Notes: generated from the sequence alone by a model not told the origin. 64,000 bases of DNA from Rahnella sp. AA (GCF_002834385.1 NZ_PITQ01000002.1:124001-188000), one strand, 5' to 3'; positions 40,006 through 54,036 are shown, counted from the first letter of the stretch. Program-made: numbers and translations.

Positions 40006-42462
40006 TTAGACTTTTTCTATTTGAATCAGATTGGTATGTTGAGGATTCCCCTTCGCGAGAGGCGAAGGCCGCTGAGTTGTCAGCGTGTTCATGCAGGCAC
40101 CATGGTCAATACGATCACCACTCATATTGGCCTGATGCCATGCGCCCTGACCCATAGCAACAACGCCGGGCATGATGCGGGGCGTGACTTTCGCGGCCAC
40201 GCGGACTTCGCCACGGTCATTGAAGACCTTCACTTTGTCGCCGTTTTGGATGCCACGGGTTTGCGCATCCATCGGATTGATCCAGACTTCCTGACGGCAC
40301 GCGGCCTGCAAGACATCAATATTGCCGTACGTTGAATGGGTGCGCGCTTTGTAATGGAAACCGAACATCTGTAGCGGGAACTGGCTGCGTTTCGGGTCAT
40401 CCCAGCCTTCGAAGGTTGAGGCATAAACCGGTAACGGGCTGATGGTTTCATCTTTTTGCAGTTCCCATTCGCCGGCAATTTTTGCCAGCGCTGAGGAGTA
40501 AATCTCAATTTTCCCGGAGGGGGTTTTCAGCGGATTAGCCTGAGGATCCTGACGGAATTTTTTGTAGGCAACGAAATGCCCGGCCGGATCTTTGCGCTTA
40601 TAAATCCCCATTTCGCGCAGTTCTTCATAGGCCGGTAATGCCGGATCTTTTGCCAGCATTTTCGCGTAGAGCGCCTGCAGCCACTGCCGTTGTGTACGAC
40701 CTTCCGTGAATTTCTGATAAACATCCGGGCCAAGCCGCCGCGCGACTTCGCTCATCATTTCGTAGATACCTTTTCGTTCAAACTTAGCGGATGTCGCAGG
40801 TTGAATGAAAATCAGATACCCCATATTCCCCGCATAATCATTGGGAATAATGTCTTCCTGCTCCACGGTCATTAAATCCGGGAGCAGGATATCGGCGTAT
40901 CTGGCCGAGGAGGTCATGAAGTTTTCGAGCACGACGATCATTTCGCACTGTGAATCGTCCTGCAAAATATCGTGGGTTTTATTGATGTCTGAATGCTGAT
41001 TGGTGATGGTGTTACCGGCATAGTTCCAGATGAACTTGATCGGCACGTCCAGCTTGTCTTTACCGCGAACGCCGTCTGCTTTAGCCGTCATTTCCGGGCC
41101 ACGCGCAATCGCATCGGTCCAGCTGAAACAGGAAATCTGCGTCTGAACCGGATTGTCCAGCACCGGCATACGTTCAATGGTGATGGTATACGTGGATTCC
41201 CGCGCCCCGCTGTTACCGCCGTTAATCCCGACGTTACCAGTCAGAATCGGCAGCATGGCGATCGCGCGCGACGTCAGTTCACCATTGGCCTGACGTTGTG
41301 GCCCCCAACCCTGAGAAATATAGGCCGGTTTAGCCTGACCAATTTCCCTCGCCAGTTTCACGATTTTGTCTGCCGGAATGCCAGTGATGCGTGAAGACCA
41401 TTGCGGTGTTTTAGCCGTGCCGTCCGCGCCCTGCCCGAGAATATAAGCTTTGTAATGGCTGTTAGCGGGGGCGTCTGCCGGTAAGGTTTTTTCGTCGTAA
41501 CCTACGCAATACGAATCAAGGAAAGCCTGATCGACCATATTTTCGGTGATCAGCACATACGCAAGACCGGCGACCAGAGCAGCGTCGGTTCCGGGACGGA
41601 TCGGGATCCATTCATCTTCACGCCCTGCTGCGGTGTCGGTATAACGCGGGTCGATCACGATCATTCTGGCGTTTGAGCGCTGATGCGCCTGCTCGAGATA
41701 GTAGGTAATCCCGCCGCCGCTCATGCGTGTTTCAGCCGGATTATTGCCGAACAGTACCACCAGTTTGCTGTTTTCGATGTCGGACGTGCTGTTACCGTCG
41801 TTACTGCCATAGGTGTAAGGCATGGCGCAGGCAATTTGCGCGGTGCTGTAAGTCCCGTAATGGCTGAGGAAACCGCCATAGCAGTTCATCAGACGGGCGA
41901 CCAGCGAGGCGTAAGGTGATGAGCGGGTAATGTTGCCGCCCACAACGCCGGAAGTGTAATTGATATACACCGCTTCATTGCCGTATTTGGCGACAATTCG
42001 CTTCAGGTTATTGGCAATTTCGTCGAAGGCTTCTTCCCAGCTGATGCGTTTGAATTTCCCTTCACCGCGCTTACCGACGCGTTTCATCGGGTAATTCAGG
42101 CGCTCAGGATGATTCATGCGGCGGCGGATCGAACGCCCCCGCAGGCAGGCCCGAACCTGATGATCACCGTAAATATCGTTACCCGTGTTGTCAGTTTCGA
42201 CCCAGTAAACTTCGTCATCACGGACATGAAGACGCAGCGCACACCGGCTGCCGCAGTTAACTGAGCACGCGCCCCATACCACTTTATCCTCGGGTGCTGA
42301 AACAACTTTACCACCGGTCACGTCGGCTAAAACCTTGCGGCTGAAAGGAAGTGAAACACCCCCTGCCGCGATGGCTAAACCGGCCAGCGTAGAAGTTTTC
42401 ATCAGCGTACGGCGGCTGATACCGTTCTTTTCCGTGATCTTATCTGATTTGATTACCGACAT
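40006..42462 (-). CDS. ynfE: YnfE-type DMSO/selenate reductase catalytic subunit
   Basis: An 818-residue molybdopterin enzyme paralogous to the next gene. It has a Tat leader (ISRRTLMKTSTLAGLAIAAG), the cluster motif CSVNCGSRC and RACLRGRS, and the molybdopterin blocks LFGNNPAETRMSGGG and IPIRPGTDAALVAGLAYV. Internal segments (MPYTYGSNDGNSTSDIENS; RMPVLDNPVQTQISCFSW) resemble YnfE/YnfF more than DmsA; in E. coli those have been linked to selenate reduction and form complexes with YnfG and YnfH. Assignment to E rather than F is uncertain. It is the first gene of the operon and must share DmsB, DmsC and DmsD with its neighbour. Confidence 0.85.
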   Translation of the reverse strand: MSVIKSDKITEKNGISRRTLMKTSTLAGLAIAAGGVSLPFSRKVLADVTGGKVVSAPEDKVVWGACSVNCGSRCALRLHVRDDEVYWVETDNTGNDIYGDHQVRACLRGRSIRRRMNHPERLNYPMKRVGKRGEGKFKRISWEEAFDEIANNLKRIVAKYGNEAVYINYTSGVVGGNITRSSPYASLVARLMNCYGGFLSHYGTYSTAQIACAMPYTYGSNDGNSTSDIENSKLVVLFGNNPAETRMSGGGITYYLEQAHQRSNARMIVIDPRYTDTAAGREDEWIPIRPGTDAALVAGLAYVLITENMVDQAFLDSYCVGYDEKTLPADAPANSHYKAYILGQGADGTAKTPQWSSRITGIPADKIVKLAREIGQAKPAYISQGWGPQRQANGELTSRAIAMLPILTGNVGINGGNSGARESTYTITIERMPVLDNPVQTQISCFSWTDAIARGPEMTAKADGVRGKDKLDVPIKFIWNYAGNTITNQHSDINKTHDILQDDSQCEMIVVLENFMTSSARYADILLPDLMTVEQEDIIPNDYAGNMGYLIFIQPATSAKFERKGIYEMMSEVARRLGPDVYQKFTEGRTQRQWLQALYAKMLAKDPALPAYEELREMGIYKRKDPAGHFVAYKKFRQDPQANPLKTPSGKIEIYSSALAKIAGEWELQKDETISPLPVYASTFEGWDDPKRSQFPLQMFGFHYKARTHSTYGNIDVLQAACRQEVWINPMDAQTRGIQNGDKVKVFNDRGEVRVAAKVTPRIMPGVVAMGQGAWHQANMSGDRIDHGACMNTLTTQRPSPLAKGNPQHTNLIQIEKV

Positions 42463-42589
42463 TTTCGCGCTCCGCTAAGTTGCCTCGCCATAGCGCACCG
42501 GTTATAAAATCAGGTGTCTAAAATCCTGGCAAGAAAATGAGCGGGTCGTGAAGTTTATATTCTCAGATTAGAAAAGTACCCACTCAGAT

Positions 42590-42637
42590 AGCGGGGATAT
42601 TACTTATTAAGGGTTAGTAAACTTTGTCTGCTATCAA
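42590..42637 (-). promoter_or_regulatory. Candidate FNR-dependent promoter of the dms operon
   Basis: On the minus strand TTGATAGCAGACAA (42637 to 42624) matches the left half of the FNR consensus fully and the right half in three of five bases. A -10 TAATAT (42602 to 42597) follows, placing the start near 42590 and the FNR-type site at about -41. The leader before the first gene would be about 128 nt. Confidence 0.5.
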
Positions 42638-42701
42638 AAAACGTCGGGTTGGCTCAGGCAAATTGCCGGATATTTAACGTAACGCACTATTTTCGGCATA
42701 A

Positions 42702-42725
42702 AAAAAGCGCCCGAAGGCGCTTTTT
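42702..42725 (-). terminator. Terminator of serS
   Basis: A perfect 10-bp stem (42702-42711 with 42716-42725), CGAA loop, with A-runs on one side and T-runs on the other. It ends serS, whose stop is 28 nt away, and insulates it from the dms promoter. Confidence 0.88.
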
Positions 42726-42752
42726 CGCTATATTATTCAGAATATAACGGGG

Positions 42753-44120
<1,368 letters not shown>

Positions 44121-44152
44121 TTATCACCGGTAACCTTACCGCAACGATAAAA

Positions 44153-45496
44153 TTAGCGGTAGCGTTTTGTCGGGCTATTTTGATCTTGTTCAGCGAGCCA
44201 TGCCAGCTTTTCACCAATCTTGCCTTCGAGCCCGCGTGAAGTCGGGTAATAATACTGAGTGCGGGCCATTTCGGGTGGGAAATAATCCTCACCAGCGGCG
44301 TAGGCATGAGGCTCATCATGCGCGTAACGGTATTCAGCGCCTAGCCCCATTTCTTTCATCAGTTTGGTCGGTGCATTACGCAGATGTTCCGGCACATCAT
44401 AATCGGCCATTTCACGCGCATCGCGCATTGCTGCTTTGAAGGCGATATAGACCGCGTTACTTTTCGGCGCACACGCCAGATAAACAATCGCCTGCGCAAT
44501 GGCACGTTCGCCTTCCGCCGGGCCGACGCGGGTAAAGCAATCCCAGGCAGAAATAGCCACCTGCATACCACGCGGATCCGCATTGCCGACGTCTTCTGAC
44601 GCAATCGCCAGTAAACGCCGTGCGACATACAGCGGGTCGCCACCGGCGGTGATAATGCGGGCATACCAGTAAAGCGCCGCATCCGGCGAGGATCCGCGCA
44701 CGGATTTATGTAACGCTGAAATCAGATCGTAAAAGCGATCACCTTTATTATCGAAACGCGCGCTGCGTTCACCGGCAATCTCGGTAAGCAATTCCGGCGT
44801 CAGCGTGCGATAACCTTTAGCATCAACCTCAGCCATATCGGCCATCATTTCGATGCTGTTAAGCGCACGACGGGCGTCGCCATTGACCAGTTCAGAAAGC
44901 ATGCGGCGCGTTTCAGGCGGAACACGAATTTTTTCATTAGCATAGCCACGCTCAGCGTTCGTCAGCGCCTGATCGATGACTTTTTCGATATCTTCAGCCG
45001 TCAGCGATTTAAGGAGATAAACACGGGCGCGGGATAATAAGGCGGAATTAAGTTCGAATGACGGGTTTTCCGTTGTCGCACCAATAAACGTAATCGTGCC
45101 GTCTTCAATATGCGGCAAAAAAGCATCCTGCTGACTTTTGTTGAAACGGTGGACTTCATCAACAAACAGAATGGTGCGACGCCCGGCATCGCGGTTTTGC
45201 CGGGCGCGCTCGATAGCCTCGCGGATATCTTTCACCCCTGAGGTGACCGCTGAAATGCGCTCAACATCGGCATTTGCATAGCGGCCAATGAGCTCTGCCA
45301 GCGTGGTTTTCCCGGTTCCCGGAGGCCCCCACAAAATCATCGAGTGCAGCTGACCCGCCTCGATGGCCCGCGGCAAGGGTTTGCCCGGCGCGAGAAGATG
45401 CTGCTGGCCAATGTATTCTGCAAGTGTTACTGGCCGCATTCTGGCGGCCAGTGGCTGGAATTCATTCTGGGAAAAATCGAGTGACAGATTACTCAA
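44153..45496 (-). CDS. rarA: Replication-associated recombination protein A (RarA/MgsA)
   Basis: A 447-residue AAA+ ATPase related to clamp-loader subunits that acts at stalled replication forks. Walker A is GPPGTGKT (57-64), Walker [10 protein letters not shown], sensor 1 [17 protein letters not shown]. The C-terminal tetramerisation region includes [20 protein letters not shown]. It matches the E. coli protein in length. It starts 7 nt after the lolA stop, so lolA-rarA are an operon, with serS next. Confidence 0.97.
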   Translation of the reverse strand: MSNLSLDFSQNEFQPLAARMRPVTLAEYIGQQHLLAPGKPLPRAIEAGQLHSMILWGPPGTGKTTLAELIGRYANADVERISAVTSGVKDIREAIERARQNRDAGRRTILFVDEVHRFNKSQQDAFLPHIEDGTITFIGATTENPSFELNSALLSRARVYLLKSLTAEDIEKVIDQALTNAERGYANEKIRVPPETRRMLSELVNGDARRALNSIEMMADMAEVDAKGYRTLTPELLTEIAGERSARFDNKGDRFYDLISALHKSVRGSSPDAALYWYARIITAGGDPLYVARRLLAIASEDVGNADPRGMQVAISAWDCFTRVGPAEGERAIAQAIVYLACAPKSNAVYIAFKAAMRDAREMADYDVPEHLRNAPTKLMKEMGLGAEYRYAHDEPHAYAAGEDYFPPEMARTQYYYPTSRGLEGKIGEKLAWLAEQDQNSPTKRYR

Positions 45497-45503
45497 GCTT
45501 ACC

Positions 45504-46115
45504 TCACTGACGCTGGTCGTCCACCGTCACACCTTTCGGCGGAGTAAATTTAAATTTAGCATCATCTACCGACGCGTTTTGCTCGCCCTTCAGGGTGTAA
45601 GCACTTTTTTGACCATCCTGCTCAACCGCAGTGAAGCTTTTAATGGTACCCGACGGCGTCACGGTGATAGCAAATTGCTTCAGATTTCCGGTAGCCGTTT
45701 TAGGTGTCAGCTGGAAGTCATCGCCCTGCTGTTTTACGTTATATTTCGACCAGTCGCTGCTGTCATTACGGGTAATCAGCATGAACGGCGTGTTGCCGGT
45801 AGCATTTTTCAGCCAGGTTGCAGTGACCTGCTCAACAAACGGGTTGTAGAACCAGAGTGTTTTACCATCGGAAACCAGAATGCTTTCATCCGGCGTCGTC
45901 ATATGCCAGTTAAACAGGTTTGGACGTTTCACCCACAGTTCGCCTTCACCCTGCTGAACGGCAGCACCGTCATCACTGGTGACAGTCTGCGTAAAACTGG
46001 CGTGGAAAGTATTGAGTTTACCCAGGCGGGATTTGAGATCGCTGCTGGCGTCCGCCAAAACGGAAGCGGAGGTAAATGCGGTCAGTAAACACCCTACCAT
46101 TAACAATTTTTTCAT
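45504..46115 (-). CDS. lolA: Outer-membrane lipoprotein carrier protein LolA
   Basis: A 203-residue periplasmic chaperone that takes lipoproteins from LolCDE at the inner membrane to LolB at the outer membrane. The signal peptide is [21 protein letters not shown], cleaved before DASSDL. Conserved blocks include [34 protein letters not shown] and the C-terminal [13 protein letters not shown]. It lies between ftsK and rarA, with about 196 nt and a strong hairpin separating it from ftsK. Confidence 0.97.
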   Translation of the reverse strand: MKKLLMVGCLLTAFTSASVLADASSDLKSRLGKLNTFHASFTQTVTSDDGAAVQQGEGELWVKRPNLFNWHMTTPDESILVSDGKTLWFYNPFVEQVTATWLKNATGNTPFMLITRNDSSDWSKYNVKQQGDDFQLTPKTATGNLKQFAITVTPSGTIKSFTAVEQDGQKSAYTLKGEQNASVDDAKFKFTPPKGVTVDDQRQ

Positions 46116-46258
46116 TCTTATACTTACCTCAGAAATCCATAAACTTCAGACGATGCCTTTCACACAGGCAAAAGACGTATGGTGCGAACTTTATCCGAGG
46201 CAGCGCCCCGGTGGTAGCTCAATCATCTGAAAAACTTGTGTTTTACGCATCTTTGCAC

Positions 46259-46280
46259 AAGGGCCGCTTTCGCGGCCCTT
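46259..46280 (-). terminator. Hairpin after ftsK
   Basis: A perfect 9-bp stem (46259-46267 with 46272-46280); on the minus strand the loop is a GAAA tetraloop, making it unusually stable. A U-tract is missing on that side, so it may end ftsK only in part or protect its 3' end. Confidence 0.55.
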
Positions 46281-46311
46281 CTTAACAAAATACGAACAAA
46301 TCGGAGATGAT

Positions 46312-49300
46312 TTATTCGTGCGACGGAGGAGCCAGCACCTCACGGTTCCCATTATGGCCCGGCGCGCTGACTATCCCCTGTGCTTCCATCTGTTCAACAA
46401 TGCGCGCCGCACGGTTATAGCCGATGCGGAACTGACGCTGAACCCCTGAAATGGACGCACGGCGCTTGTCGACGACAAACGCAACAGCCTGATCAAATAA
46501 CGCGTCAAGCTCCTCGTCGCCGTCTAAGCCCAGGCTCCCACCTTCGCCATCGTCCCCACCGGAAACAATGCTTTCGATATACTTAGGACGCCCGCGCGCT
46601 TTCCAGTCCTGCACCACCGCATGAACTTCCTGGTCGCGAACAAATGCGCCGTGGACACGCACCGGAATCGACGAGTTTGGCGCCATATACAGCATGTCAC
46701 CCATACCCAGCAGAGATTCTGCACCGCCCTGATCGAGGATGGTGCGGGAGTCTATTTTACTCGATACGGTAAATGCAATACGGGTCGGGATGTTCGCCTT
46801 GATCAAACCGGTAATGACGTCGACGGAAGGACGCTGCGTTGCCAGCACCAAATGGATACCAGCTGCACGAGCTTTCTGAGCCAGACGTGCGATCAGTTCT
46901 TCTACTTTTTTACCGACGGTCATCATCAGGTCAGCAAATTCGTCGACCATCACAACGATAAACGGTTCTTTTTGCAGGTACGGCGGTTCTGCGGCCATAC
47001 CGTCTCCCGGCTTCCAGAAGGGATCCGGGATCGGCCGGCCCATCGCTTCAGCTTCAAGAATACGTTCGTTATAGCCGGCCAGATTACGCACACCCAGCGC
47101 GGACATCAGTTTATAGCGACGTTCCATTTCACCCACACACCAGCGCAGCGCGTTAGCTGCATCTTTCATGTCGGTAACCACTTCGGTCAGTAAATGCGGT
47201 ATCCCTTCATACACGGACAACTCGAGCATTTTCGGGTCAATCATGATGAAGCGCACATCTTCTGGTTTGGATTTATACAACATGCTGAGGATCATGGCGT
47301 TAACACCCACAGACTTACCGGAACCGGTTGTACCGGCTACCAGTAAGTGCGGCATTTTTGCCAGATCGGCAATAACGGGTTCGCCTGAAATATCTTTACC
47401 CAGCACAATCGTCAGCGGCGATGTGCTTTCTTTGAATTTCGCGCAGTCCAGCACTTCACGCAGATACACGGTCTGGCGCTTTTTATTTGGCAGTTCGAGG
47501 CCAACGTACGGCTTGCCGGGGATCACTTCCACAACACGTACGGCGACGGCTGATAATGAACGGGCAAGGTCACGCGACAGGTTGGAAATACGTGCCGCTT
47601 TCACACCCGGCGCCAGATCCAGCTCAAAACGTGTGATGACCGGCCCCGGCAACTTACCGACGACATCCGCTTTAATACGGTAATCATTCAGGCGCGCTTC
47701 AATCAGATTACCCATTTGCTCGAGCGCAAACTCATCAACGGGCTCTGCTTCTGCCGGTGGCGAGGTCAGCAAATCCAGAGACGGCAACGGCGTGGTGGGC
47801 TTGACCAGCGGCTGCTCATTACGCATCAGGAACGGGTGGATCAGGCTGTCCATATCAGGCTGCGGCGACGGTGAAGACTGCCTTGGCGCTTCATATTCCT
47901 GCGCATGTTGCACGGGTTCTGACGTGGCCTGACGCTGATAAGGCGGTTGTTGTGCAAACGTCACAGGCTGCGGTTCTTCTTCTGCCTGAGCCGGTAATGT
48001 GAATAACGGTTCTGACGGCGCATCATCAACCAGATCGGCCATTGGCGAGAAGCTGAATGCGTCGTGCTGGCTCAGTTTCATCGCTGCAGCAGCGAAATCA
48101 TCCGCCACAGTATTTGCCGTTTCCGGGAGCAAATTCTGCGAGTGATGATGCTGGACCACACCGCTTTGCGGCTCGACGTCCTGTTGGTAACGGGCAGTTT
48201 CACGCGCCGCAAACGCATTGCGTAATTCCGCTTCCTGCAGCGCCGCTTCGTCATCAGCAGATTCATCTTCAGTCACAGACTCGCCATAGCGTTCCTGCTG
48301 TTGAGCAGCAAAAGCTTCCTGCAACGCGGCTTCCTGTCGGGCTTCCTCGTCAGCCTGAACCAGAGGATCATTATGCCAGTCAACGTGTTCTGCCTCTTTT
48401 TGCGCGGCGGCTTGTGCGTGTTCCTGCTGTTCGGCCATACGCTGCGAAGGCAATTTAATACCGTAAGAGGCCAGTTCACGACGCGTCGGGATACGTACCG
48501 GATTTGGACGTGGCAACTCCGGCCCGAAGCCTTTTTTCACCTGTGGGTTTTCATCGCTCACGGCGCTGAAAGCAGGCATAAACGTAGTGCCGGCAGACGT
48601 TGCCGCGGACTGCCCCGCCTGTGCGAGGCCGGTAGCCAGTGCTGCGGTGGCCGCAACGCTCGCAATCTGCGCGGCATCTGGTGGCGCGGAGCTAAAATCA
48701 AACGGAGAACGTGAATGCTCAACCGCAGTTTGCCAGTTGCCCATACTCGGGCCATCGTCATCATTGCGCTGAACGGGTGCCGGAGAAGGTGATTGCTGTA
48801 CCGGCTGCGGGTGACGCGGTACCGGTGTCTCTTCCGGGATTTCGAAATTATATAGCGGCGGCATTGCCGTTTGAGGCGCTTGCGGAGACGGTGCAATATC
48901 TGCCACCGGTGGTTCTGCCGCGTAAGGATCTACCGTTTCTGCCGCTATAGCTGGAGCCGGTTCAGCCGCAGTTGCAGGCGGAACCTGTGGGGCTTGTTCA
49001 GCCGGGTCTGTCACGGAAGGCGCAGAGAAAAGAACATCGTCTTCGTCAGCTTGTGAAGCGGCGACAGTAGCAGGCACAGCGCCCGCTGCAGCAGCAACTG
49101 CGGCTGGTGCGACTTTTGCTAGCGGTTTTTCGTCGTCTTCCAGCAGCGGATCGTCCTGTTCGTCGTATTCGTAATCATCATCACGACGCGAGCGGTTGGT
49201 CACAACATTAGTGACGCCGAGAACAGCACCACCGATTTTCTCAGCGATCGTCAGCCATGACCAGCCGGTGAACAGCGTCAGCCCGGCAGCCCATACGCAC

Positions 49301-49803
49301 AGCAGAACCAGCGTCGCACCGACATTATTAAAATGCGGCGTCATCGCCGTACTCAGCAAACTGCCGATCACTCCACCGGAAGCAAAGTAATAGAGATCAT
49401 CCACGTTGACGGATGCCAGGCCACAAGACGTAACAATAAGCGCCAGCGTCCCGATAAGGCGCAGCGACAGAGCAAAATAATCGACGAAATCCTGTTTATC
49501 CCGCTGGCGAAAGGCCACCCAACAAAGACACAGAATAATAGGGGGAATAGCGTAACCAAATACGCCAAAGATGAAGAACAGCGTGTCGGCCATCCAGGCA
49601 CCTACACCACCGCCCCAGTTATGAATAGGCCCGTGCCACGCTGTTTGCGACCAGCTTGGATCCGACGGGTTAAAACTCACCAATGCCGCCATCAGATAAG
49701 CAGCAAAAATAGCTACCACAACTAGCAAAGCCTCCAGAACACGGCGGCTGTTGCTCAGTTTTTTCAAGGTAACGTCTTTATCTTCTGTATATTCCTGGCT
49801 CAA
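46312..49803 (-). CDS. ftsK: DNA translocase FtsK
   Basis: A 1163-residue septal protein coupling division to chromosome segregation. The N-terminal part has four membrane helices (about 20-190). A long, low-complexity Gln/Pro/Ala/Glu-rich linker spans about 200-660. The RecA-like motor has Walker [17 protein letters not shown], and [13 protein letters not shown] is Walker B. The C-terminal winged-helix gamma domain ([20 protein letters not shown]) reads KOPS sequences and activates XerD. Translation most likely starts at TTG (49801-49803), giving [11 protein letters not shown] as in E. coli, 8 nt after GGAG; an upstream ATG would add 13 residues without conservation. Confidence 0.95.
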   Translation of the reverse strand: MSQEYTEDKDVTLKKLSNSRRVLEALLVVVAIFAAYLMAALVSFNPSDPSWSQTAWHGPIHNWGGGVGAWMADTLFFIFGVFGYAIPPIILCLCWVAFRQRDKQDFVDYFALSLRLIGTLALIVTSCGLASVNVDDLYYFASGGVIGSLLSTAMTPHFNNVGATLVLLCVWAAGLTLFTGWSWLTIAEKIGGAVLGVTNVVTNRSRRDDDYEYDEQDDPLLEDDEKPLAKVAPAAVAAAAGAVPATVAASQADEDDVLFSAPSVTDPAEQAPQVPPATAAEPAPAIAAETVDPYAAEPPVADIAPSPQAPQTAMPPLYNFEIPEETPVPRHPQPVQQSPSPAPVQRNDDDGPSMGNWQTAVEHSRSPFDFSSAPPDAAQIASVAATAALATGLAQAGQSAATSAGTTFMPAFSAVSDENPQVKKGFGPELPRPNPVRIPTRRELASYGIKLPSQRMAEQQEHAQAAAQKEAEHVDWHNDPLVQADEEARQEAALQEAFAAQQQERYGESVTEDESADDEAALQEAELRNAFAARETARYQQDVEPQSGVVQHHHSQNLLPETANTVADDFAAAAMKLSQHDAFSFSPMADLVDDAPSEPLFTLPAQAEEEPQPVTFAQQPPYQRQATSEPVQHAQEYEAPRQSSPSPQPDMDSLIHPFLMRNEQPLVKPTTPLPSLDLLTSPPAEAEPVDEFALEQMGNLIEARLNDYRIKADVVGKLPGPVITRFELDLAPGVKAARISNLSRDLARSLSAVAVRVVEVIPGKPYVGLELPNKKRQTVYLREVLDCAKFKESTSPLTIVLGKDISGEPVIADLAKMPHLLVAGTTGSGKSVGVNAMILSMLYKSKPEDVRFIMIDPKMLELSVYEGIPHLLTEVVTDMKDAANALRWCVGEMERRYKLMSALGVRNLAGYNERILEAEAMGRPIPDPFWKPGDGMAAEPPYLQKEPFIVVMVDEFADLMMTVGKKVEELIARLAQKARAAGIHLVLATQRPSVDVITGLIKANIPTRIAFTVSSKIDSRTILDQGGAESLLGMGDMLYMAPNSSIPVRVHGAFVRDQEVHAVVQDWKARGRPKYIESIVSGGDDGEGGSLGLDGDEELDALFDQAVAFVVDKRRASISGVQRQFRIGYNRAARIVEQMEAQGIVSAPGHNGNREVLAPPSHE

Positions 49804-49833
49804 GAAAGGCTCTCCAGGTTCCTGTGAACTGAG

Positions 49834-49864
49834 AAAAAGCAACAGCGCCGAGACTCCCCGGCGC
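49834..49864 (-). terminator. Terminator between lrp and ftsK
   Basis: Stem GCGCCG / CGGCGC (49845-49850 with 49859-49864), loop of eight, followed on the minus strand by UGUUGCUUUUUC. It lies 60 nt beyond the lrp stop and about 40 nt before the ftsK start, so ftsK either depends on read-through or has a promoter inside lrp or nearby. Confidence 0.65.
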
Positions 49865-49923
49865 CATAGCTGTATAGATACACAGGAGTGTAGCTAAAAT
49901 TACAAGGTTTTGCACCTGAACAA

Positions 49924-50418
49924 TTACCGGGTCTTAATGACCAGGCGATTCGTCTGCTTCACTTCTTCCATTACCACATAGGTACGGGTGTCGTTCACGC
50001 CCGGCAGACGAAGTAAAGTCTCACCAAGGAGCTTACGGTAAGCAGACATATCAGGTACGCGGGTTTTCAACAGGTAGTCGAAGTCCCCTGAAACCAGATG
50101 ACACTCCTGAATATCTTCGAGTTTTTGTACTGCCGCATTAAACTGCTCAAACACATCAGGCGCGCCGCGGTTGAGGGTAATCTCAACGAATACCAGCAAC
50201 GATGCATCCAGATAATGCGGGTTGAGCAATGCGGTATAACCATTAATGAAGCCCTGACGTTCCAGACGACGAACGCGCTCCAGACATGGAGTTGGAGATA
50301 AGCCCACACGTTTGGAAAGCTCGACGTTTGAAATCCGGCCATCCTTTTGCAATTCGTTGAGGATGTTACGGTCAATACGGTCGAGATCTTTTCCCGGACG
50401 TTTTTTGTTGTCTACCAT
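49924..50418 (-). CDS. lrp: Leucine-responsive regulatory protein Lrp
   Basis: A 164-residue global regulator, nearly identical to E. coli Lrp. The N-terminal helix-turn-helix is DGRISNVELSKRVGLSPTPC, followed by the RAM domain (VFVEITLNRGAPDVFEQFN) that senses leucine and controls oligomer state. An open frame reaches 25 codons upstream; MVDNKKRPGKD at 50416-50418 is the conserved start. It is preceded by a long region divergent to trxB; in E. coli lrp has a long leader and represses itself. Confidence 0.98.
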   Translation of the reverse strand: MVDNKKRPGKDLDRIDRNILNELQKDGRISNVELSKRVGLSPTPCLERVRRLERQGFINGYTALLNPHYLDASLLVFVEITLNRGAPDVFEQFNAAVQKLEDIQECHLVSGDFDYLLKTRVPDMSAYRKLLGETLLRLPGVNDTRTYVVMEEVKQTNRLVIKTR

Positions 50419-52119
<1,701 letters not shown>

Positions 52120-52173
52120 TTACTCTCCGGGGTAATTACCGGACCCAGAGTCCACATAAAGAGTAACGAATTG

Positions 52174-52201
52174 GGCGGCTTAATTGCCGCCTTCTTGTTT
52201 T
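52174..52201 (+). terminator. Terminator of trxB
   Basis: Stem GGCGGC / GCCGCC (52174-52179 with 52186-52191), TTAATT loop, then TTCTTGTTTT, 55 nt past the trxB stop. Confidence 0.75.
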
Positions 52202-52267
52202 CAGTATTGACCCAAGCATGTAACATGAGCGGCCTCCCACCCGGATTGCTGCGCAGACTGATGCCTG

Positions 52268-54034
52268 ATGAATAAAACACGACAACAAGAACTTATCCGC
52301 TGGTTAAAACAACAAAGCTCACGCGCCAAAGGCTGGATCCGCCTTTCCATGATGCTGGGTTTGTTATCTGGTTTACTGATCCTCGCACAGGCCTGGCTGA
52401 TGGCAGGACTGTTGCACGCTCTGATTATCGAACATGCCCCTCGCGGAACCCTCTTGCAAAGCTTCCTGCTGATGGCCCTGACGTTTGTTCTGCGCGCTGT
52501 CGTGACCTGGCTGCGCGAACAGGTGGGCTTTATCTGTGGACGGGTTATTCGCCAGGAAATGCGCAAACTGGTTTTAGATCGTCTGGAAAAACTGGGACCC
52601 GCGTGGATCCACGGAAAACCAGCCGGCAGCTGGGCCAGCATCATTCTTGAACAAATCGAAGATATGCAGGATTACTATGCCCGCTACCTTCCGCAAATTG
52701 CGCTGGCAGGGATTATTCCCCTTCTGATTCTGGTCAGCGTATTCCCGATTAACTGGGCTGCCGGATTAATTCTGTTGCTGACTGCCCCGCTTATTCCGCT
52801 GTTTATGGCGCTGGTCGGCATGGGCGCTGCGGATGCCAACCGGCGTAACTTTGTTGCGCTGGCGCGTCTTAGCGGTAACTTCCTCGACAGCCTGCGCGGT
52901 CTGGATACCCTGCGCCTCTTCAACCGTAGCAACGCTGAAGTGGAGAAAATCAAACGCTCCACAGAGAACTTCCGCGCACGCACTATGGACGTCTTACGTC
53001 TGGCATTTTTGTCCTCGGCGGTACTGGAGTTTTTCGCTTCGATTTCCATCGCCGTTGTTGCCGTTTATTTTGGTTTTTCTTATCTTGGCGAACTGAATTT
53101 CGGCAGCTACGGCACGCCGGTTACGCTCTTCGCCGGTTTCCTGGTCCTTATCCTCGCGCCTGAGTTCTTCCAGCCTCTGCGTGATTTAGGCGCGTTCTAT
53201 CACGCTAAAGCGCAGGCGGTCGGCGCGGCAGAAAGCCTGCTGACGTTCCTCGGAGCCGAAGAAGCGGAGATGGGTGACGGTGATAAAAGCTGGCCACAAG
53301 ATCAGGACGTTACACTTGAGGCGCGTGACCTGTTTGTTCGATCGCCGCAGGGGAAAACGCTGGCAGGCCCGCTGACCTTTACCGTTCCTGCCGGGCAACG
53401 TATTGCCATCGTCGGGCTGAGCGGCGCGGGCAAAAGCTCCCTGCTCAATGCGCTGCTTGGTTTTCTGCCCTATCAGGGTACCCTCACCGCAAGCGGTCTT
53501 GAGCTGAAAACGTTACGCAATGATGAATGGCGCAAACAACTCAGTTGGGTGGGCCAAAATCCACATCTGCCTGAACAAACGCTGCGCGAGAATATTCTGC
53601 TGAATCAGCCGGATATCAGCGACGCACAACTCCAAACCGCTATTGACCGGGCTTATGTGAATGAATTCCTGCCGCTGCTGCCTGATGGCCTGGAGACTGA
53701 GCTGGGTGACAGCGCGGCGCGGCTGTCAGTAGGTCAGGCACAACGTGTTGCTGTCGCGCGCGCCCTGCTTTCTCCCTGCCGGTTATTGCTGCTCGATGAA
53801 CCGACCGCCAGCCTCGATGCGCACAGCGAAAAGCGCGTGATGAGCGCTTTGAACGAGGCGTCCCGAACGCAGACCGCGCTGCTGATTACGCATCAGTTGG
53901 AAGATACACGCGACTACGACGAAATCTGGGTTATGGATAAGGGGAAAATCGCTGAACGCGGCACATTCGCACAGCTGGTTGCTCAGGGCGGATTGTTCGC
54001 GAGCTTGTTATCTCAGCGTAGTAAGGAGCTGTAA
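52268..54034 (+). CDS. cydD: Cysteine/glutathione ABC exporter subunit CydD
   Basis: A 588-residue half-transporter. With CydC it exports cysteine and glutathione to the periplasm and is needed for assembly of cytochrome bd and c-type cytochromes. Six transmembrane helices occupy about 20-330. The nucleotide domain has Walker A GLSGAGKSS, signature LSVGQAQRVAVARAL (Val in place of the usual first Gly) and Walker B LLLLDEPTASLD. It has the E. coli length, and cydC starts two bases after its stop. Confidence 0.97.
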   Translation: MNKTRQQELIRWLKQQSSRAKGWIRLSMMLGLLSGLLILAQAWLMAGLLHALIIEHAPRGTLLQSFLLMALTFVLRAVVTWLREQVGFICGRVIRQEMRKLVLDRLEKLGPAWIHGKPAGSWASIILEQIEDMQDYYARYLPQIALAGIIPLLILVSVFPINWAAGLILLLTAPLIPLFMALVGMGAADANRRNFVALARLSGNFLDSLRGLDTLRLFNRSNAEVEKIKRSTENFRARTMDVLRLAFLSSAVLEFFASISIAVVAVYFGFSYLGELNFGSYGTPVTLFAGFLVLILAPEFFQPLRDLGAFYHAKAQAVGAAESLLTFLGAEEAEMGDGDKSWPQDQDVTLEARDLFVRSPQGKTLAGPLTFTVPAGQRIAIVGLSGAGKSSLLNALLGFLPYQGTLTASGLELKTLRNDEWRKQLSWVGQNPHLPEQTLRENILLNQPDISDAQLQTAIDRAYVNEFLPLLPDGLETELGDSAARLSVGQAQRVAVARALLSPCRLLLLDEPTASLDAHSEKRVMSALNEASRTQTALLITHQLEDTRDYDEIWVMDKGKIAERGTFAQLVAQGGLFASLLSQRSKEL

Positions 54035-54036
54035 TC

